This document shows, piece by piece, positions 30,901 to 42,048 of a stretch of DNA of 64,000 nucleotides. The notes under the pieces were generated by a model that saw only the letters and a program-made list of their open reading frames with translations, searched no databases and was not told the DNA's origin. The stretch is from Stomoxys calcitrans (Eukaryota > Arthropoda > Insecta > Diptera > Muscidae), in NCBI RefSeq assembly GCF_963082655.1, contig NC_081555.1:145746517-145810516 (forward strand). The letters run 5' to 3'. Numbering within the stretch: the first letter of the stretch is position 1; each line of letters starts with the position of its first letter. Position numbers and translations under genes: made by a program.

Positions 30901-32247
30901 TGTTGCTATATTAAATTTTTGTACACTACCGCAATTAACTATGCATAAACTTTTCATTGTTTTTCACAAATAATTTAAATATTAAATTTCATTTGGTTTA
31001 TTTATTTCCGTTATGGCTTTAAAATTCATAGATATTTGCATTTAGAGCAGACAAATAAAAAATGTACAATACTTGGTTCAATGGATTTCCGGCCTTAAAC
31101 GAATAGCACTTCTAATTAATATCACAGCCACCCTAAAAAAAAACAAAAAATATTGAAATTCAGACAAAACTATTGAATAGCTTTGCCCCCAAGGGCCAGC
31201 TAGCCAGCAAGCCATTCATTCATTCAAAACGTTTATTTTGCAAATGAAGCACGTGGCTAAACATATTGGCTTACAATAACAATTAACAACGTGACTGACT
31301 TCAGTCAGTCACTCAGTCAACAGAGCAACGCGTCAGTCTGTCTCTGTCAGTCCGCCATTATTGCTGGCCACAATATTCAACATCTATGTCGAAATTTGTA
31401 TGCATCACAAAAATGTTCAAGTCCTGGGCGTCAATTAGAAGTTGGTGTGCTAAAACGCAAAAGCGAACACCCACCCTAACGCGAATTGGTGTAAAACAAA
31501 TTTTTCGACAACAAAATAAAAATCTGTTAATAGAATGCGTTATGCATTGTTAAATGCCATAGTAGCAGTGTTGCTGCTGCTACTGACTGCTGTGCCATTC
31601 ATTGCTTTGGCTCTGTGTTAAGCCAAGGTTTTTGTCATTCATAAAAATCTCCACCATCTCCAGCGTTACAACACCATGACCTCCGTCTCGGTCACGCAGC
31701 GAATATTACAAATTGAAACAATAGCGAGAAAAAATATGGAACCAAACCAAAGGACCTTCGACAAAAAAAAATCTTCATCAAATAACAGAAATTAATGTCA
31801 AAACAACCAAGCAAACCAAACTCCCTCCGCTCAGCTAGCCTTTTGGAGGGCTAAAGTAACGTGGCAACATCGAGTCACCATGGACTACAACATCCTTATC
31901 GACATCTTCTCCGTTGCCATTGAAGGCCAACTCAAGAACAAAAAATTTATAGCACTTGAACAAATAAATGTCATCCTCATCATTCTCAGATGGTGTTATG
32001 AATTTTTAATGGTATTGGAAATAAATTAGTCACTTCGCAGGGTAGAACAGTTGAAAAGCGCCAAATTCATAAGGGGCCAATTGTTGCCACAAATAGCGGC
32101 GGTTTAAATGGATTTCTTTGGAATTCTTAAACAAAAAATCGACAAAATTACAGTACGGCGGATTGGAATTCTAGAGGCATTTGCTAATATGTAAAGATGG
32201 GGCTTTTGAAACAATTTTAGCGGGAAGGCTCGTCAAAAATATCTCTT
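30901..32247. other. Apparently unique intergenic DNA
   Basis: I see no supportable gene. The stretch has a CAGT-rich patch ('gacttcagtcagtcactcagtc') near 31295-31345 and non-coding AT-rich sequence. It could contain untranslated exons or regulatory DNA of a distant host gene. Confidence 0.4.
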
Positions 32248-32249
32248 TA

Positions 32250-32941
32250 CGAGGGTTGCCTTTTATATTTCGGGATTAGAGAACACAAAAACAAATATTG
32301 ATGTTTTTCAAAATATTCCCCATTAAGATCTGTACATTTTTACATGCGTTTGAACCAATTGTCGAAGCACTTTTGCCACTCTGATTGAGGTATCTCCAAA
32401 ACATGCACTCTGAACGCATCAACCGCTTCTTCAGGTGTCGAAAAACGTTGACCTCTCATTTTATTTTTTACGTACGTGAATAAAAAGAAGTCATTCGCTG
32501 TCAAGTCAGGGCTATACGGCGAATCACTCATCAGATCGATGTTTTGAGTGCTCAAAAATGCAGTTGTTTCGTATTTTTGGAGCATTTCCATGGACCAATT
32601 GACACAAGACTTTTTTTGAGCGTTTGACACATCAATAAACACTGGTCCTTGATGGAGCTTCATGGCCAAATATTGAACTAAGTTCATCGATGCACTATTG
32701 TTGAGTTAATCCACGTCGAAAGCTGCAAAAAATAATCGCACACGAAAATGTTCAGGATTTAATTCTATTTTTGGGCGAAATCAATCTTTTAAGTTACTGT
32801 AAACAACACAAATATCGCTCGTGTGTCAAAACCTTCTCAGTACGTACAACCTCAAAAATTTCAAGCTTTACGATAGAGCTGCCAGTTGGCAAAGTGCAAC
32901 ACAAGGGTTGTCCAATCCCGAAATATAAAAGGCAGCCCTCG
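32250..32941 (-). mobile_element. Internally deleted mariner element, 692 bp, TA-flanked
   Basis: The ends CGAGGGTTGCCTTTTATATTTCGGGATT and its inverse (with small mismatches) lie next to TA at 32248-32249 and 32942-32943. About half of a normal 1.3-kb mariner is missing, but both inverted repeats are kept, so it could be cross-mobilised. Confidence 0.88.
32340..32687 (-). pseudogene. C-terminal third of a mariner transposase
   Basis: The frame contains 'DSPYSPDLTANDFFLF' with the third catalytic Asp, then 'NKMRGQRFSTPEEAVDAF' and 'SEWQKCFDNWFKRM', a pattern typical of mariner transposases (DD41D/rosa-like by recollection). The N-terminal DNA-binding domain and the first two catalytic acids are missing. 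At 32340 a stop replaces the residue after 'FKRM', and the homologous C-terminal tail continues past it in the same frame. The fragment is non-functional. Confidence 0.85.
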
Positions 32942-33195
32942 TATCTCGCAATAAGTAAATTTCTTCGCGATTTGTTTAAAGAATATTCCCTTACTTTATT
33001 TGCCAACAGATGAGAGTGATAGAGTGCGTGAGAGCGACCAAAGGGATATATTAAAACAAGCAACTCTAAATACCAACCTCCAAGCATACAGAGCGTAGTT
33101 GGCTCGAAGTCTTAGCAAGTTCACCCTGGCATATCTGCCAAACTAGAAATTACAGCTTCATAATATTTGTTTTACTGACAGCTCATTACAGCTAA

Positions 33196-33925
33196 TTTTT
33201 ATACCCTACACCACTACTTTGGTACAGGGTATTATAACTTAGCGCATTTGTTTGTAACATCCAGAAGGAAGAAAGATAGACCAATTGATAAGAATACTGA
33301 TCGACTCAGAATCAATTTCTGATTCGATTAAGCTATGTCCGTCTGTCTGTCCATCTGTCTGTCTGCCCATGTTAATTTGTGTACAAAGTACAGGTCGCAG
33401 TTTTCATCCCATCGTCTTAAAATTTGGTACAGGCATGTTTTTCGGCCTAGGGGCGAAGCCTATTGAAATTGGAAAAAATTGGTTCAGATTTGGATATAGC
33501 TCCCATATATATGTTCGTCCGATTTGCAGTAATAATGCAATAAAATGCCCATTTGTTAACCAATTCTCTCGAAATTTTAATTCCATGGAAATCGGTTCAG
33601 ATTTAGATATAGCTCTAACATATATATATATCGCCCGGTTTTAACTTCTTGAGTCACTGCAAGCGCATTTATTGATCAATCTAGCCAACATTTTGTACAA
33701 CGCTTTTCTCGACGATTGCCACCATATCTGAGAAGTTTGCTCGAAATCGGTTCAGATTTAGATATTAGCTTCCATATATATGTCCTTCCGATTTTGAGAA
33801 ATATTGCAATAAAATGATCGCTCGTTAACCGACCAACCAAAATTTTGCAACGCTTTCCTCGACGTCGAGACATGCGCCACCCCCTGTACACCAATGGGAG
33901 CTGTACAAAATTCAAGTGATTTGTT
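33196..33925 (+). repeat. C-family dispersed repeat
   Basis: It starts 'ttttataccctacaccac' with the imperfect palindrome 'accctacaccactactttggtacagggt', contains 'gtccgtctgtctgtcc' and monomers with 'ggatatagctcccatatatatg'. The first 300 bp of the window are an inverse copy of the same family. Confidence 0.7.
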
Positions 33926-33930
33926 TTTTC

Positions 33931-35484
33931 GACCCACCACCGAAGGATGGGGGTATATTCATTTTGTCATTCCGTTTGCAACTCATCGAAATATCCATTT
34001 CGGACCCTTTAAAGTATATATATTCTTGATCAGCGTAAACATCTAAGACGATCTAGACATGTACGTCCATCTGTCCGTCTGTTAGTTGAAATCACGCTAC
34101 AGTCTTCAAAATTAAAGATATTGAGCTGAAACTTTGTATTCTTCTTTTGTCCATAAGCAGGAAAAGTTCGAAGATGGGCTATATTGGATTATATCTTGAT
34201 ATAGCCCCCATATAGACCGATCCGTTGATTTAGGGTCTTAGGCCCATAAAAGCCACATTTATTATTATCTGATTTTGCTGAAATTTGGGATAGTGAGTTG
34301 TGTTAAGAACTTCGACATTCTTATTAAATTTGGCCCTGATCGGATCAGATTTGGATATAGCTGCCATATAGACCGATCCTCCGATTTAGGGTCTTAGGCC
34401 CATAGAAGCCACATTTATTATCCGATTTTGCTGAAATTTGGGACAGTGAGTTGTCGTAGGCCCTTCGACATCCTTCTTCATTTTGGCCGTGATCGGATCA
34501 GATTTGGATATAGCTGCCATATAGACCGATCCCTCCATTTTGGGCCCATAAAAGGCGCATTTATTTTCCGATGTCGCCGAAATTTGGGACAGTGAGTTAA
34601 GCCCCTTGACATATTTTTGCATTATGACACAAATCGGTTCAGATTTGGATATGGCTGCCATGTAGACCGACCTCTCGATTTAAGGTTTTGAGCCCATGAA
34701 AGCCACATTAATTATCCGATTTTGCTGAAATTTGGGACAGTGAGTTGTGTTAGGCCCTTCGACATCCTTCTTCAATTTGGCTCAGATCGGTCCAGATTTG
34801 GATATTGCTGCCATATAGACCGATCTCTCGATTTAATGTTTTGGGCCCATAAAAGGCGTATTTATTGTCCGATGTTGCCGAAATTTGGAACAGAGAGTTA
34901 AGTTGGGCCCTTCGACATTCTTCTTAAATATGGCTCAGATCGGTCCAGATTTGGATATAGCTGCCATATAGACCGATCTCTCGAGTTAAGGTCTTGGGGC
35001 CCATAAAAGTCCCATTTATTGTCCGAGTTCGCCGAAATTTGTGACAGTGAGTTGTGTTCGGCTCTTGGACATTCTCCTGAAACTTGGCCCAAATCGGTCC
35101 AGATTTGGATATAGCTGCCATATAGACCGATGTCTCGATTTAAAGTCTTGGCTCCATAAAAGGAACATTTATAATCCGTTTTCACTGAAATTTGACACAG
35201 TGACTTATGTTAGGCTTTTCGCCATCCGTGTCGTATATGGTTCAGATCGGTTTATTTTTAGATAAAGCTACTAAAAAAATCAATATTTAGTAATACACAA
35301 TTGAACAATGACTTGTACTTATTATTATTTGGTCCAAATCGGAACATATTTCAATATAGCTGCTATGGGACATAAGGTATGCATTTTTCACCGGATTTTG
35401 ACGAAAGGTGGTTTACATATATATCCGAAGTGGAGAATATCCAAAGTTCGGCCCGGCCGAACTTAACCCCTCTCTACTTGTTTT
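33931..35484 (-). mobile_element. B-family element with 153-bp monomers
   Basis: It starts 'acccaccaccgaaggatggggg' and ends 'gttcggcccggccgaacttaacc...ctacttgtttt'. 'tatagaccga' recurs at 34367, 34520, 34814, 34967 and 35121, that is 153-154 bp apart, with one 141-bp unit. The same monomer length as the A family shows common origin. It has no gene. Confidence 0.78.
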
Positions 35485-35807
35485 TCTCTCCTCTTACATG
35501 TTGAGTTACATAAAGAAAGCAACTCGTAAGTAATTCCATCCGTTTGATAAGTGTCCCTATTACTTTTTTTTCAAGTGAATTCACCGAAAGAATCACCATA
35601 ACGAGCACCCGTAAATTAAATGAGATTTAATCTCAAATTTTAGTTGACCCTTCAATAATCAATACGTCTACGTATAATTAGGTTTAACCTTTTACTGAAG
35701 TAACCAGGTTTTCTTAGGCATTTATTCACAAAACTTTATGAAGCCTTAAAATTGGTTTATTTGACAGTTATATAAAGGAAATATGTGAAATAAATTTATT
35801 TCAAATC

Positions 35808-35810
<3 letters not shown>
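35485..35810. other. Intergenic, no feature seen
   Basis: AT-rich sequence between the B element and the LINE tail. I see nothing to annotate. Confidence 0.4.
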
Positions 35811-35850
<40 letters not shown>

Positions 35851-36085
35851 TTTATTAATTCATTAAATATATTTATTACAAAATTATATTAGTGCCTCAG
35901 CGCCAAAAGGCATTACAGAGGCTAGTTGGCTGGTTCTTACAAAATAATGAAAAATTTTTTTATGTTTATACATATTTTAAAGACAAAAGAAAATCTTGCA
36001 TATATATATAGTGAAGCAAAGTTATACGAAATGAGTTTTTATATGATTATTTATATACCAGAAGCATAGTTTATTACCGAATTGT

Positions 36086-38965
36086 TTACAAAAGATTGTC
36101 AAGGTTCAATAAAATGTGTTCTTTTAACAACATCTTGAATATAGAAATTCTAGTACATGATTTAACAGCATTTGGCAAATTATTAAATTCGTTGGAGCCG
36201 GAAAATTCAATACGTTGCTTTGTTGTCTCCGTGCGGCATAACGGTATTCGCAAAAGTTGATTATTTCTCGTATTAAATGAATTTTGATTTCTCCTAAAGC
36301 AAATTGTATGATGACCTATGTTGTTCAAACATTTGTAAACGTAAAGAATTGTTTGGAATTTATAAATACCATGTACAGGTAATACATTGGGAAAAAGGTT
36401 GCAAAATAAAGAACGCGTCGGATAACTGAGTGGCACGCCTGCCACACATTTCAAAGATTTATTTTGGAGTCGCTGCAAAGACCTCAGCTCTGAACTTTGC
36501 CTATATCCATAAATAATTGCCATATAATTCAGTTGGCTTTGAATTAAGGATTGATATAAAAGAAATTTCGTGTTGTGATCAAAGGCGTACCTAAATTTAA
36601 ACAATATACCAATAACGGAAGACAGTTTCGATTTTAGGTATCTAATGTGCATGTCCCAGGTGAGATTTGATTGCAAGTAGATACCCAAATATTTTATCGA
36701 GTTAACTTCCTGCAATTCTTGACCGTCAACTCTAATGTTAAATTCTGGCTCAAAATTTCTTTGAGGACGAAAGCGTATTAATTTCGTTTTCGACCGATTA
36801 ATAAAAAGTCTATTGATTCGCATATATTCAAATACAAGTGCAACATCACGCTCTATATAGCACCTTGCAGTCGATTCTAGTTTATACGGATATAACAAAC
36901 ACAAGTCGTCGGCGTACATAAATAATTTACCGGTCAATTGTAATTTATTCAGGTCATTTATGTATGTCAAAAACAGTAGGGGGCCTAATACACTACCTTG
37001 AGGCACTCCATAATCCACTGAAGCCAGTTCACTCTTGCAGTCCTGTACCTGAACAAATTGTTTCCTATTTCGCAAATAAGAAGCAAACAATTCTAATTCA
37101 TTGCCACAAATACCATAATATCCCAGTTTTCCCAAAAGAATGTCATGTTCAATCATGTCGAAGGCTTTCGATAAATCGAAGAAAATACCAACAACGCCGG
37201 TGTTACCTTTATCCAATAAATTACACATATAATTTTGGACATTGACTACCGCTTCCTCGGTTCCACAACCTTTCCTGAACCCGAACTGATTGTCACATAG
37301 AATATTATTGGTCTCGAAGTATATAGAAATTTGACGACCAATAATCCTTTCAAAAATGTTATTAACGACTGGTAACACTGATATCGGTCGGAAGTTATTA
37401 ATACCTAGAGTTTTTTTCCCCTTTGGTATTGGAATAACCCTATGGATTTTCAAAATGTCAGGATACATTTTCGTATCAACCATGCTATTAAATATGTCAA
37501 CCAGGTGCGGCGCGATATTCCTAGTACATACCTTTATCGCCTTTGAGGAGACCCTATCATGTCCACAACTTTTATTCAATGATAAATTTGATATTTCTAT
37601 TTCAATCTCTTCAAGAGTAGTATAACGCAGTGTGAATAAACATTGGTAGTGTGCCAATGTACCCAAAGAATTAAAGTGATCAGACTGTTCAACTGGAATT
37701 GCACGTTTCAAGTCCTGAACTGACTTCAAAAAATGTTGGTTCATTATCTCAGCTTTATCCAGATCATTGTCCAAAGAATTACCAGCACTGTCAGCAAAAT
37801 TAATGTCCTTTTCACAATTTCTCCCTAAAGTGTCATTCAAGAATCTCCAAGTTCTTTTCGAATCATTCTGGAAATTTTTTAAGTTAACAACATAATAATT
37901 ATTCATAGATTCCTTGTGGGCCTTTCGAATAACTTTGCTTATCCCTTTCAGTTGACTATTTATACGAATATTATTCCGATCCCTTCTTCTTAGTTTCAGT
38001 AGTCGATTCTTGTATTCTATCAGTTTGAGTAAATTCCCATTAAGCCAAGGAGATATTTTAGATCTAAGTGATGTACTGCGATCTCTTGAAATCGTTGAGT
38101 TATCAATCGCCAATTGAATGTGCCCTATCAAATTTTCTGCATCTACCGATGGGTCACCGATGCAGGAAAATGATCCAAAACTTCCTTCGGCTGATCTCTT
38201 TAACATTTCATAATCACATTTAGAAAAAACATTTTGTACGGCGTTTTGAATCTGATAAATGGAATCAATAGCACAAAATATAATGTTATGATCACTCAAA
38301 TTACATTCTACGGAATAAATACTTAAGGGATTTCTAACATTGGTGTAAACATGGTCAAGACTTGCGTTACTATGGGGCCGCGTCACCAAAGTGTGACAAT
38401 TTCTCAAATCAAAATTTAGCAGCATATTGGAAACATCATCAAAAGACACATCGAGTGCATCTATATTCGCATCACCGAAAAAAACTATTGGATTTCTAGC
38501 ATACAAATTTAGTATTTTCTCCAAAAAATTCATAAAATTTAATCTGTTGCATTTTGGTGATTTATAATACGAGACGATGGCAAGAGGTTTCCCTTGGATT
38601 TTAAAGTCACTTAGCTTTAAAACAATAGAATCTATAAAACCCAAACTTTCACATTGTACGTCTAAAACTTGTAGATGCTCCCTTATAAATACCGAAGTAC
38701 CACCATATCCGTCGGATCGGCAACAATGTATGACTTTATAGCCTGGTATGTTGTAAATTTGTGCAACATCGCTACTAAACCAAGTCTCTTGAACAGCAAG
38801 AACTGCAGGTAATATACGTAAGCTACTAATTAAAGACCGAAATTTGTTAAATTTCGCAATTGAAGATATGCTTCTGATATTCACAGATAAAATATTAAAA
38901 TGATTTATATTTAAATTGCTTGCTGAATTGAAAGAATTTATGCTTGAAAAATAATTATTTGACAT
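36086..38965 (-). CDS. LINE ORF2: endonuclease and reverse transcriptase
   Basis: This 959-residue protein drives target-primed reverse transcription. The N-terminal APE-type endonuclease shows 'SVNIRSI', 'AVQETWFSS', 'FFGDANIDAL', 'SLDHVYTNV' and 'NLSDHNIIF' (residues about 27-235). The RT shows 'FRPISVLPVVNNIFERII', 'FGFRKGCGTEEAV', 'GIFFDLSKAFDMIEHDIL', 'GVPQGSVLGPLLFLTYIND' and 'LFMYADDLCLLYP' (about 520-720). No RNase H domain is visible. All catalytic motifs are intact. The RT pattern fits the CR1/Jockey superfamily, with CR1-group favoured. Confidence 0.92.
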   Translation of the reverse strand: MSNNYFSSINSFNSASNLNINHFNILSVNIRSISSIAKFNKFRSLISSLRILPAVLAVQETWFSSDVAQIYNIPGYKVIHCCRSDGYGGTSVFIREHLQVLDVQCESLGFIDSIVLKLSDFKIQGKPLAIVSYYKSPKCNRLNFMNFLEKILNLYARNPIVFFGDANIDALDVSFDDVSNMLLNFDLRNCHTLVTRPHSNASLDHVYTNVRNPLSIYSVECNLSDHNIIFCAIDSIYQIQNAVQNVFSKCDYEMLKRSAEGSFGSFSCIGDPSVDAENLIGHIQLAIDNSTISRDRSTSLRSKISPWLNGNLLKLIEYKNRLLKLRRRDRNNIRINSQLKGISKVIRKAHKESMNNYYVVNLKNFQNDSKRTWRFLNDTLGRNCEKDINFADSAGNSLDNDLDKAEIMNQHFLKSVQDLKRAIPVEQSDHFNSLGTLAHYQCLFTLRYTTLEEIEIEISNLSLNKSCGHDRVSSKAIKVCTRNIAPHLVDIFNSMVDTKMYPDILKIHRVIPIPKGKKTLGINNFRPISVLPVVNNIFERIIGRQISIYFETNNILCDNQFGFRKGCGTEEAVVNVQNYMCNLLDKGNTGVVGIFFDLSKAFDMIEHDILLGKLGYYGICGNELELFASYLRNRKQFVQVQDCKSELASVDYGVPQGSVLGPLLFLTYINDLNKLQLTGKLFMYADDLCLLYPYKLESTARCYIERDVALVFEYMRINRLFINRSKTKLIRFRPQRNFEPEFNIRVDGQELQEVNSIKYLGIYLQSNLTWDMHIRYLKSKLSSVIGILFKFRYAFDHNTKFLLYQSLIQSQLNYMAIIYGYRQSSELRSLQRLQNKSLKCVAGVPLSYPTRSLFCNLFPNVLPVHGIYKFQTILYVYKCLNNIGHHTICFRRNQNSFNTRNNQLLRIPLCRTETTKQRIEFSGSNEFNNLPNAVKSCTRISIFKMLLKEHILLNLDNLL

Positions 38966-39029
38966 TATAAAATAGAGAAATTAATTTAAACAAAAAATTT
39001 AAGAAAAAGGTATTAAATATCTACCAATT

Positions 39030-40058
39030 TTAGGATGGCGACTCATAGTCATTATCTGAACCCTCATCAACATTTTGAACATGAACCGAACGTCGTTGAT
39101 TTGGTTTAAATGTTGCAGCTTCACGTAATAATTTATCGACATCATCTTCATTTTTAATTAATCTCGGCTTAGATAACTCTCCTCTTTTAACAAAAACTCT
39201 AGATCCACTTGTGTACACTGCTCTAAATCCCACACTCTTCAAAGCTTTTGCATATTTAAATAGGCTCATTGTTTCTCTGCTTAAGTAGTCATTCACAAAA
39301 ATGTTTTTGGTTTCCTCTTGTTCCTTTAATTTCGGTTTAATTGCCATAAGTTTTGACTTTTCACTTTTTGAATTAAACTTAACGACTACTGTTTGACTGC
39401 CTCCTTTTCCATTCAAAAAATAAGCATCAGCAATTGCTGCAGGCTGCATTGCAACACCAACATCGGTGGAAAGCTTAACAACTGTATCCACAGCCGACTG
39501 GTTTGCATTCGACTTCACACCAGTGATAACGCAATCATTCTGCACCCTTTGGTCATTAAGAAATTTAACAGATGTTTTTAAAACCTCGACTTCAGCTTTT
39601 AACGCCTTATTTTCTTTTTGAACAATTTCTATTTTCTTTTTGTTTTCCGCTACGTTCTTCAAAATGTCATCATATTGCTTCGACATAAAATTCATGGTCT
39701 CATTCATCGCACTCAGCTGATTTCTCATCTCTTCTCGCATTGCATTTAGCTCAGTTGTTATGGGTGCGTTGTTGTTGTTTTTTTGGTTGCTGGCTGATTG
39801 GTTATTATTTTTGTTTCTTTTGTTTCCATCGCAGATATGACACACATATTCTTCTTCTTCATGCACTAATAGGTGGTTGAATTCTTTTTTGTTTAACTTC
39901 GTACAAACTGCATGGAAGCTTTTGTTGCATTTATCGCAATCTATTGTTCCTTCGTTTTCTTCAATTTCTAGTTTACACTCACTGCAAACTAAACGCTTAT
40001 TTGCGATACTACGCCTGCTGGTTTGTGGCATTTTAACAATATCGATATTGCAATACAA
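39030..40058 (-). CDS. LINE ORF1: PHD-finger, coiled-coil RNA-binding-type protein
   Basis: The frame is 342 residues from its first Met; the better start is probably the internal Met before 'PQTSRRSIANK' (about residue 10). A C4HC3 PHD finger spans about 25-80 ('CSECKLEIEENEGTIDCDKC', 'FHAVC', 'YVCHICDG'). A low-complexity N-rich linker follows, then a coiled coil (about 105-165) and a C-terminal region with RRM-like character ('VDTVVKLSTDVGV'...'VVVKFNSKSEKSKLM'). Such ORF1 proteins package LINE RNA. It is the upstream partner of the ORF2 ending 64 bp away. Confidence 0.85.
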   Translation of the reverse strand: MYCNIDIVKMPQTSRRSIANKRLVCSECKLEIEENEGTIDCDKCNKSFHAVCTKLNKKEFNHLLVHEEEEYVCHICDGNKRNKNNNQSASNQKNNNNAPITTELNAMREEMRNQLSAMNETMNFMSKQYDDILKNVAENKKKIEIVQKENKALKAEVEVLKTSVKFLNDQRVQNDCVITGVKSNANQSAVDTVVKLSTDVGVAMQPAAIADAYFLNGKGGSQTVVVKFNSKSEKSKLMAIKPKLKEQEETKNIFVNDYLSRETMSLFKYAKALKSVGFRAVYTSGSRVFVKRGELSKPRLIKNEDDVDKLLREAATFKPNQRRSVHVQNVDEGSDNDYESPS

Positions 40059-40354
40059 TATTTATCAAAAACAAACTTAGTTCATGCGCAAAAAACAGTT
40101 TATTTTTAGAATTTTTGTTTCTTTCTCTTTCGTTTTTGCACACACTTATCCACACACTTATCTTATCAAACCAGATCTTATCTTATCTTAGACTTAACAT
40201 TTTGTTTAAATCCAACATAACATTCAATGCCATTAGCAACAAATAAAACACAATTTTGCTTTGTGAATTTGAGTTTTGTGAATAAAGCCGTTACTCTTTT
40301 AGTTCAACAGTGTTCCCTGTAACAGTTGTCCATATTAATTTTTCCACCACTGTA

Positions 40355-40440
40355 TTTATTTTATAGGGTTAGAAATGGATATTTTAATGTTTTGCAAACG
40401 GAATGGCCAAATTAATATACCCCCATCATTTGCATGTATC
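40355..40440 (+). repeat. B-family terminus fragment
   Basis: 'tagggttagaaatggatatt...gcaaacggaatgg...atatacccccatc' matches the end of the B copy at 43160-43235. Confidence 0.6.
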
Positions 40441-40574
40441 TAACTTCAGTTTCATCAAATTAATATAAACATTCTTTATTATTTCCTAACAATTGTTTAA
40501 TATCACAGAGTTACCCTATTACTTAAATTTCATGCTTACTCGCATCAGACTAAATTGCAATCTGGAACCAAATT

Positions 40575-40865
40575 TCATCGCAATACTATAGAACTCACAT
40601 AGGTCAATGATGAAATTACATACATCAACCAGAAGTTAACATAGTACTGTAAATATTGTGGAAGCTCCACATCACGAGAATTATTCAGTTGAAAGCTTTG
40701 CTCGTTCTCTGCATGAAATTGCACAAATTTTTCTGTAGACGTTTTGCCGACCTCTGCCATGGTAGCATTGGCAGAGGAAATATATCTCCCATCTATATGG
40801 CAGCACGTGTAAGCAGTCCCGAAGAGTAGTAACAGCGGTATTGTAAGTTTAACCATGTAGCCCAT
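40575..40865 (-). CDS. Small putative secreted protein (possible first exon)
   Basis: A 96-residue frame starts with a clear signal peptide ('MGYMVKLTIPLLLLFGTAYT', cleavage near residue 20). The mature part is polar and then amphipathic, with 'ELPQYLQYYVNFWLMYV'. No family is recognised. A TATA box and initiator lie at the correct distance upstream. Near the 3' end, 'CCTATGTGAGTTC' offers a strong splice donor (GTGAGT), so the last ten residues may be intronic, with further exons displaced by the LINE insertion downstream. A gene at 45316-45552 on the same strand has a similar layout. Confidence 0.5.
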   Translation of the reverse strand: MGYMVKLTIPLLLLFGTAYTCCHIDGRYISSANATMAEVGKTSTEKFVQFHAENEQSFQLNNSRDVELPQYLQYYVNFWLMYVISSLTYVSSIVLR

Positions 40866-40929
40866 GTTGTAAAGTGATTTCGTATTTTCTCAGCTCGCGA
40901 TTGCAGTCAAGTGTATTGCAAAGTTATCT

Positions 40930-40970
40930 GTTGAACTGCATTTAGCCGGCAAGCAGTCAGATATTTATAT
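40930..40970 (-). promoter_or_regulatory. TATA box and initiator of the 40.6-kb gene
   Basis: On the minus strand, TATAAATA starts at 40969 and an initiator-like GCAGTTC has its A at 40937, 32 bp downstream. The 5' UTR would then be about 71 nt. Spacing is canonical for arthropod core promoters. Confidence 0.6.
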
Positions 40971-40989
40971 TTTGTTATAACGCTTTATG

Positions 40990-41340
40990 ATGAGCTTTAA
41001 GTTTTCTCTTTATTTTGTATTGATACCATAGACAATGCTCAAAAGGGGCTTTTTAAAATTAATTTCAATACTTATTGTAATGAAATTAGATGAAATTCTG
41101 TGGGATAACATGTTTAGCAAATATTTTGATAAAAGTTGATAATATCTTTTATTTTACAGTCTTCCACAAAATGTGTAATTTTTTGCAATTTCGAATTTTT
41201 AAACTTTTTCAATCAAAAAGTAACGAGTAAAAACTCATTATACATACATTGTAGGATCGGAAATGTATATTTCGAAATGATGCAAAAGGAAGACAAAATG
41301 GATATACTCTCTTTCGTATGGTGGTGGGTATAAAAAACAA
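40990..41340 (+). repeat. Decayed TACCC-family terminus and flanking AT-rich DNA
   Basis: Only the end 'gtatggtggtgggtataaaaaac' and 'gaaatgatgcaaaaggaagacaaaatgg' resemble the B family. The rest has no clear content. A telomere-like 'gggttaggttaggttgg' follows at 41340. Confidence 0.45.
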
Positions 41341-41539
41341 GGGTTAGGTTAGGTTGGAGGGCACGCGACTTGCAACCTCAGTTACTAACCGCTTCACTCG
41401 GGGACCTTAAGTCCATAGTGTACACACTAGAAAAAAGTAAAAGAGAAGAAGATGGAGAAAAAATACGAGGTTTGATCAAACAATAAACGTTATTTTAAAT
41501 TTGTTCAAAAAGTATTTATTTATTATACTAAATTAAGCT

Positions 41540-42048
41540 TCAATGGTCATCAGACGCTTAATCGGTATATCAGTCCATATGGCAGCTATATTTGAATATA
41601 GTCCGATCTGAACCATATTTGGATGAGATGTCGGGAGGCTTAAAACAACTCACTGTTCCTAATTTCAGCGTAATCGGGTAATAAATATTGGGTTGCCCAA
41701 AAAGTAATTTCGGATTTTTCATATAGTTGGCGTTGACAAATTTTTGCACAGCTTGTGACTCTGTAATTGCATTCTTTCTTCTGTCAGTTATCAGCTGTTA
41801 CTTTTAGCTTGCTTTAGAAAAAAAGTGTACAAAAGTATATTTGATTAAAGTTCATTCTAAGTTTTATAAAAAATGCATTTACTTTCTTTTAAAATTACTT
41901 TTTGGGGAACCCAATAATTCTTTATCGTCAGATCGGTCTATATGGCAGCTATATCTAAATAGGGTCCGAACTAAACCATATTTAGGTCGGATGTCGGGAT
42001 GCCTTAAAACAACTCACTGTTTCAAATTTCAGCGAAATTAGATAAAAA
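41540..42048 (+). repeat. B-family monomers interrupted by a MITE
   Basis: 'ccatatggcagctatatttg' and 'aacaactcactgttcc' occur before the MITE (41686-41916), and matching monomer sequence resumes after it. Confidence 0.7.
41686..41916. mobile_element. Mariner-type MITE, copy 3
   Basis: Same family and orientation as 323-560, TA-flanked. It has a short deletion near its right end (the 'aaatccgcaatt' of the inverted repeat is partly lost). Confidence 0.82.

Larger units (their letters stand above)
35811..40310 (-). mobile_element. CR1-group non-LTR retrotransposon, near complete (5' limit uncertain)
   Basis: The element reads on the minus strand. It has a 5' UTR, ORF1 (39030-40058), a 64-bp spacer, ORF2 (36086-38965), a 3' UTR of about 235 bp and a tail of 39 A (T run 35811-35849). 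Both ORFs are unbroken. I could not find a target duplication, so the 5' boundary (about 40300) is a guess. Confidence 0.85.
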
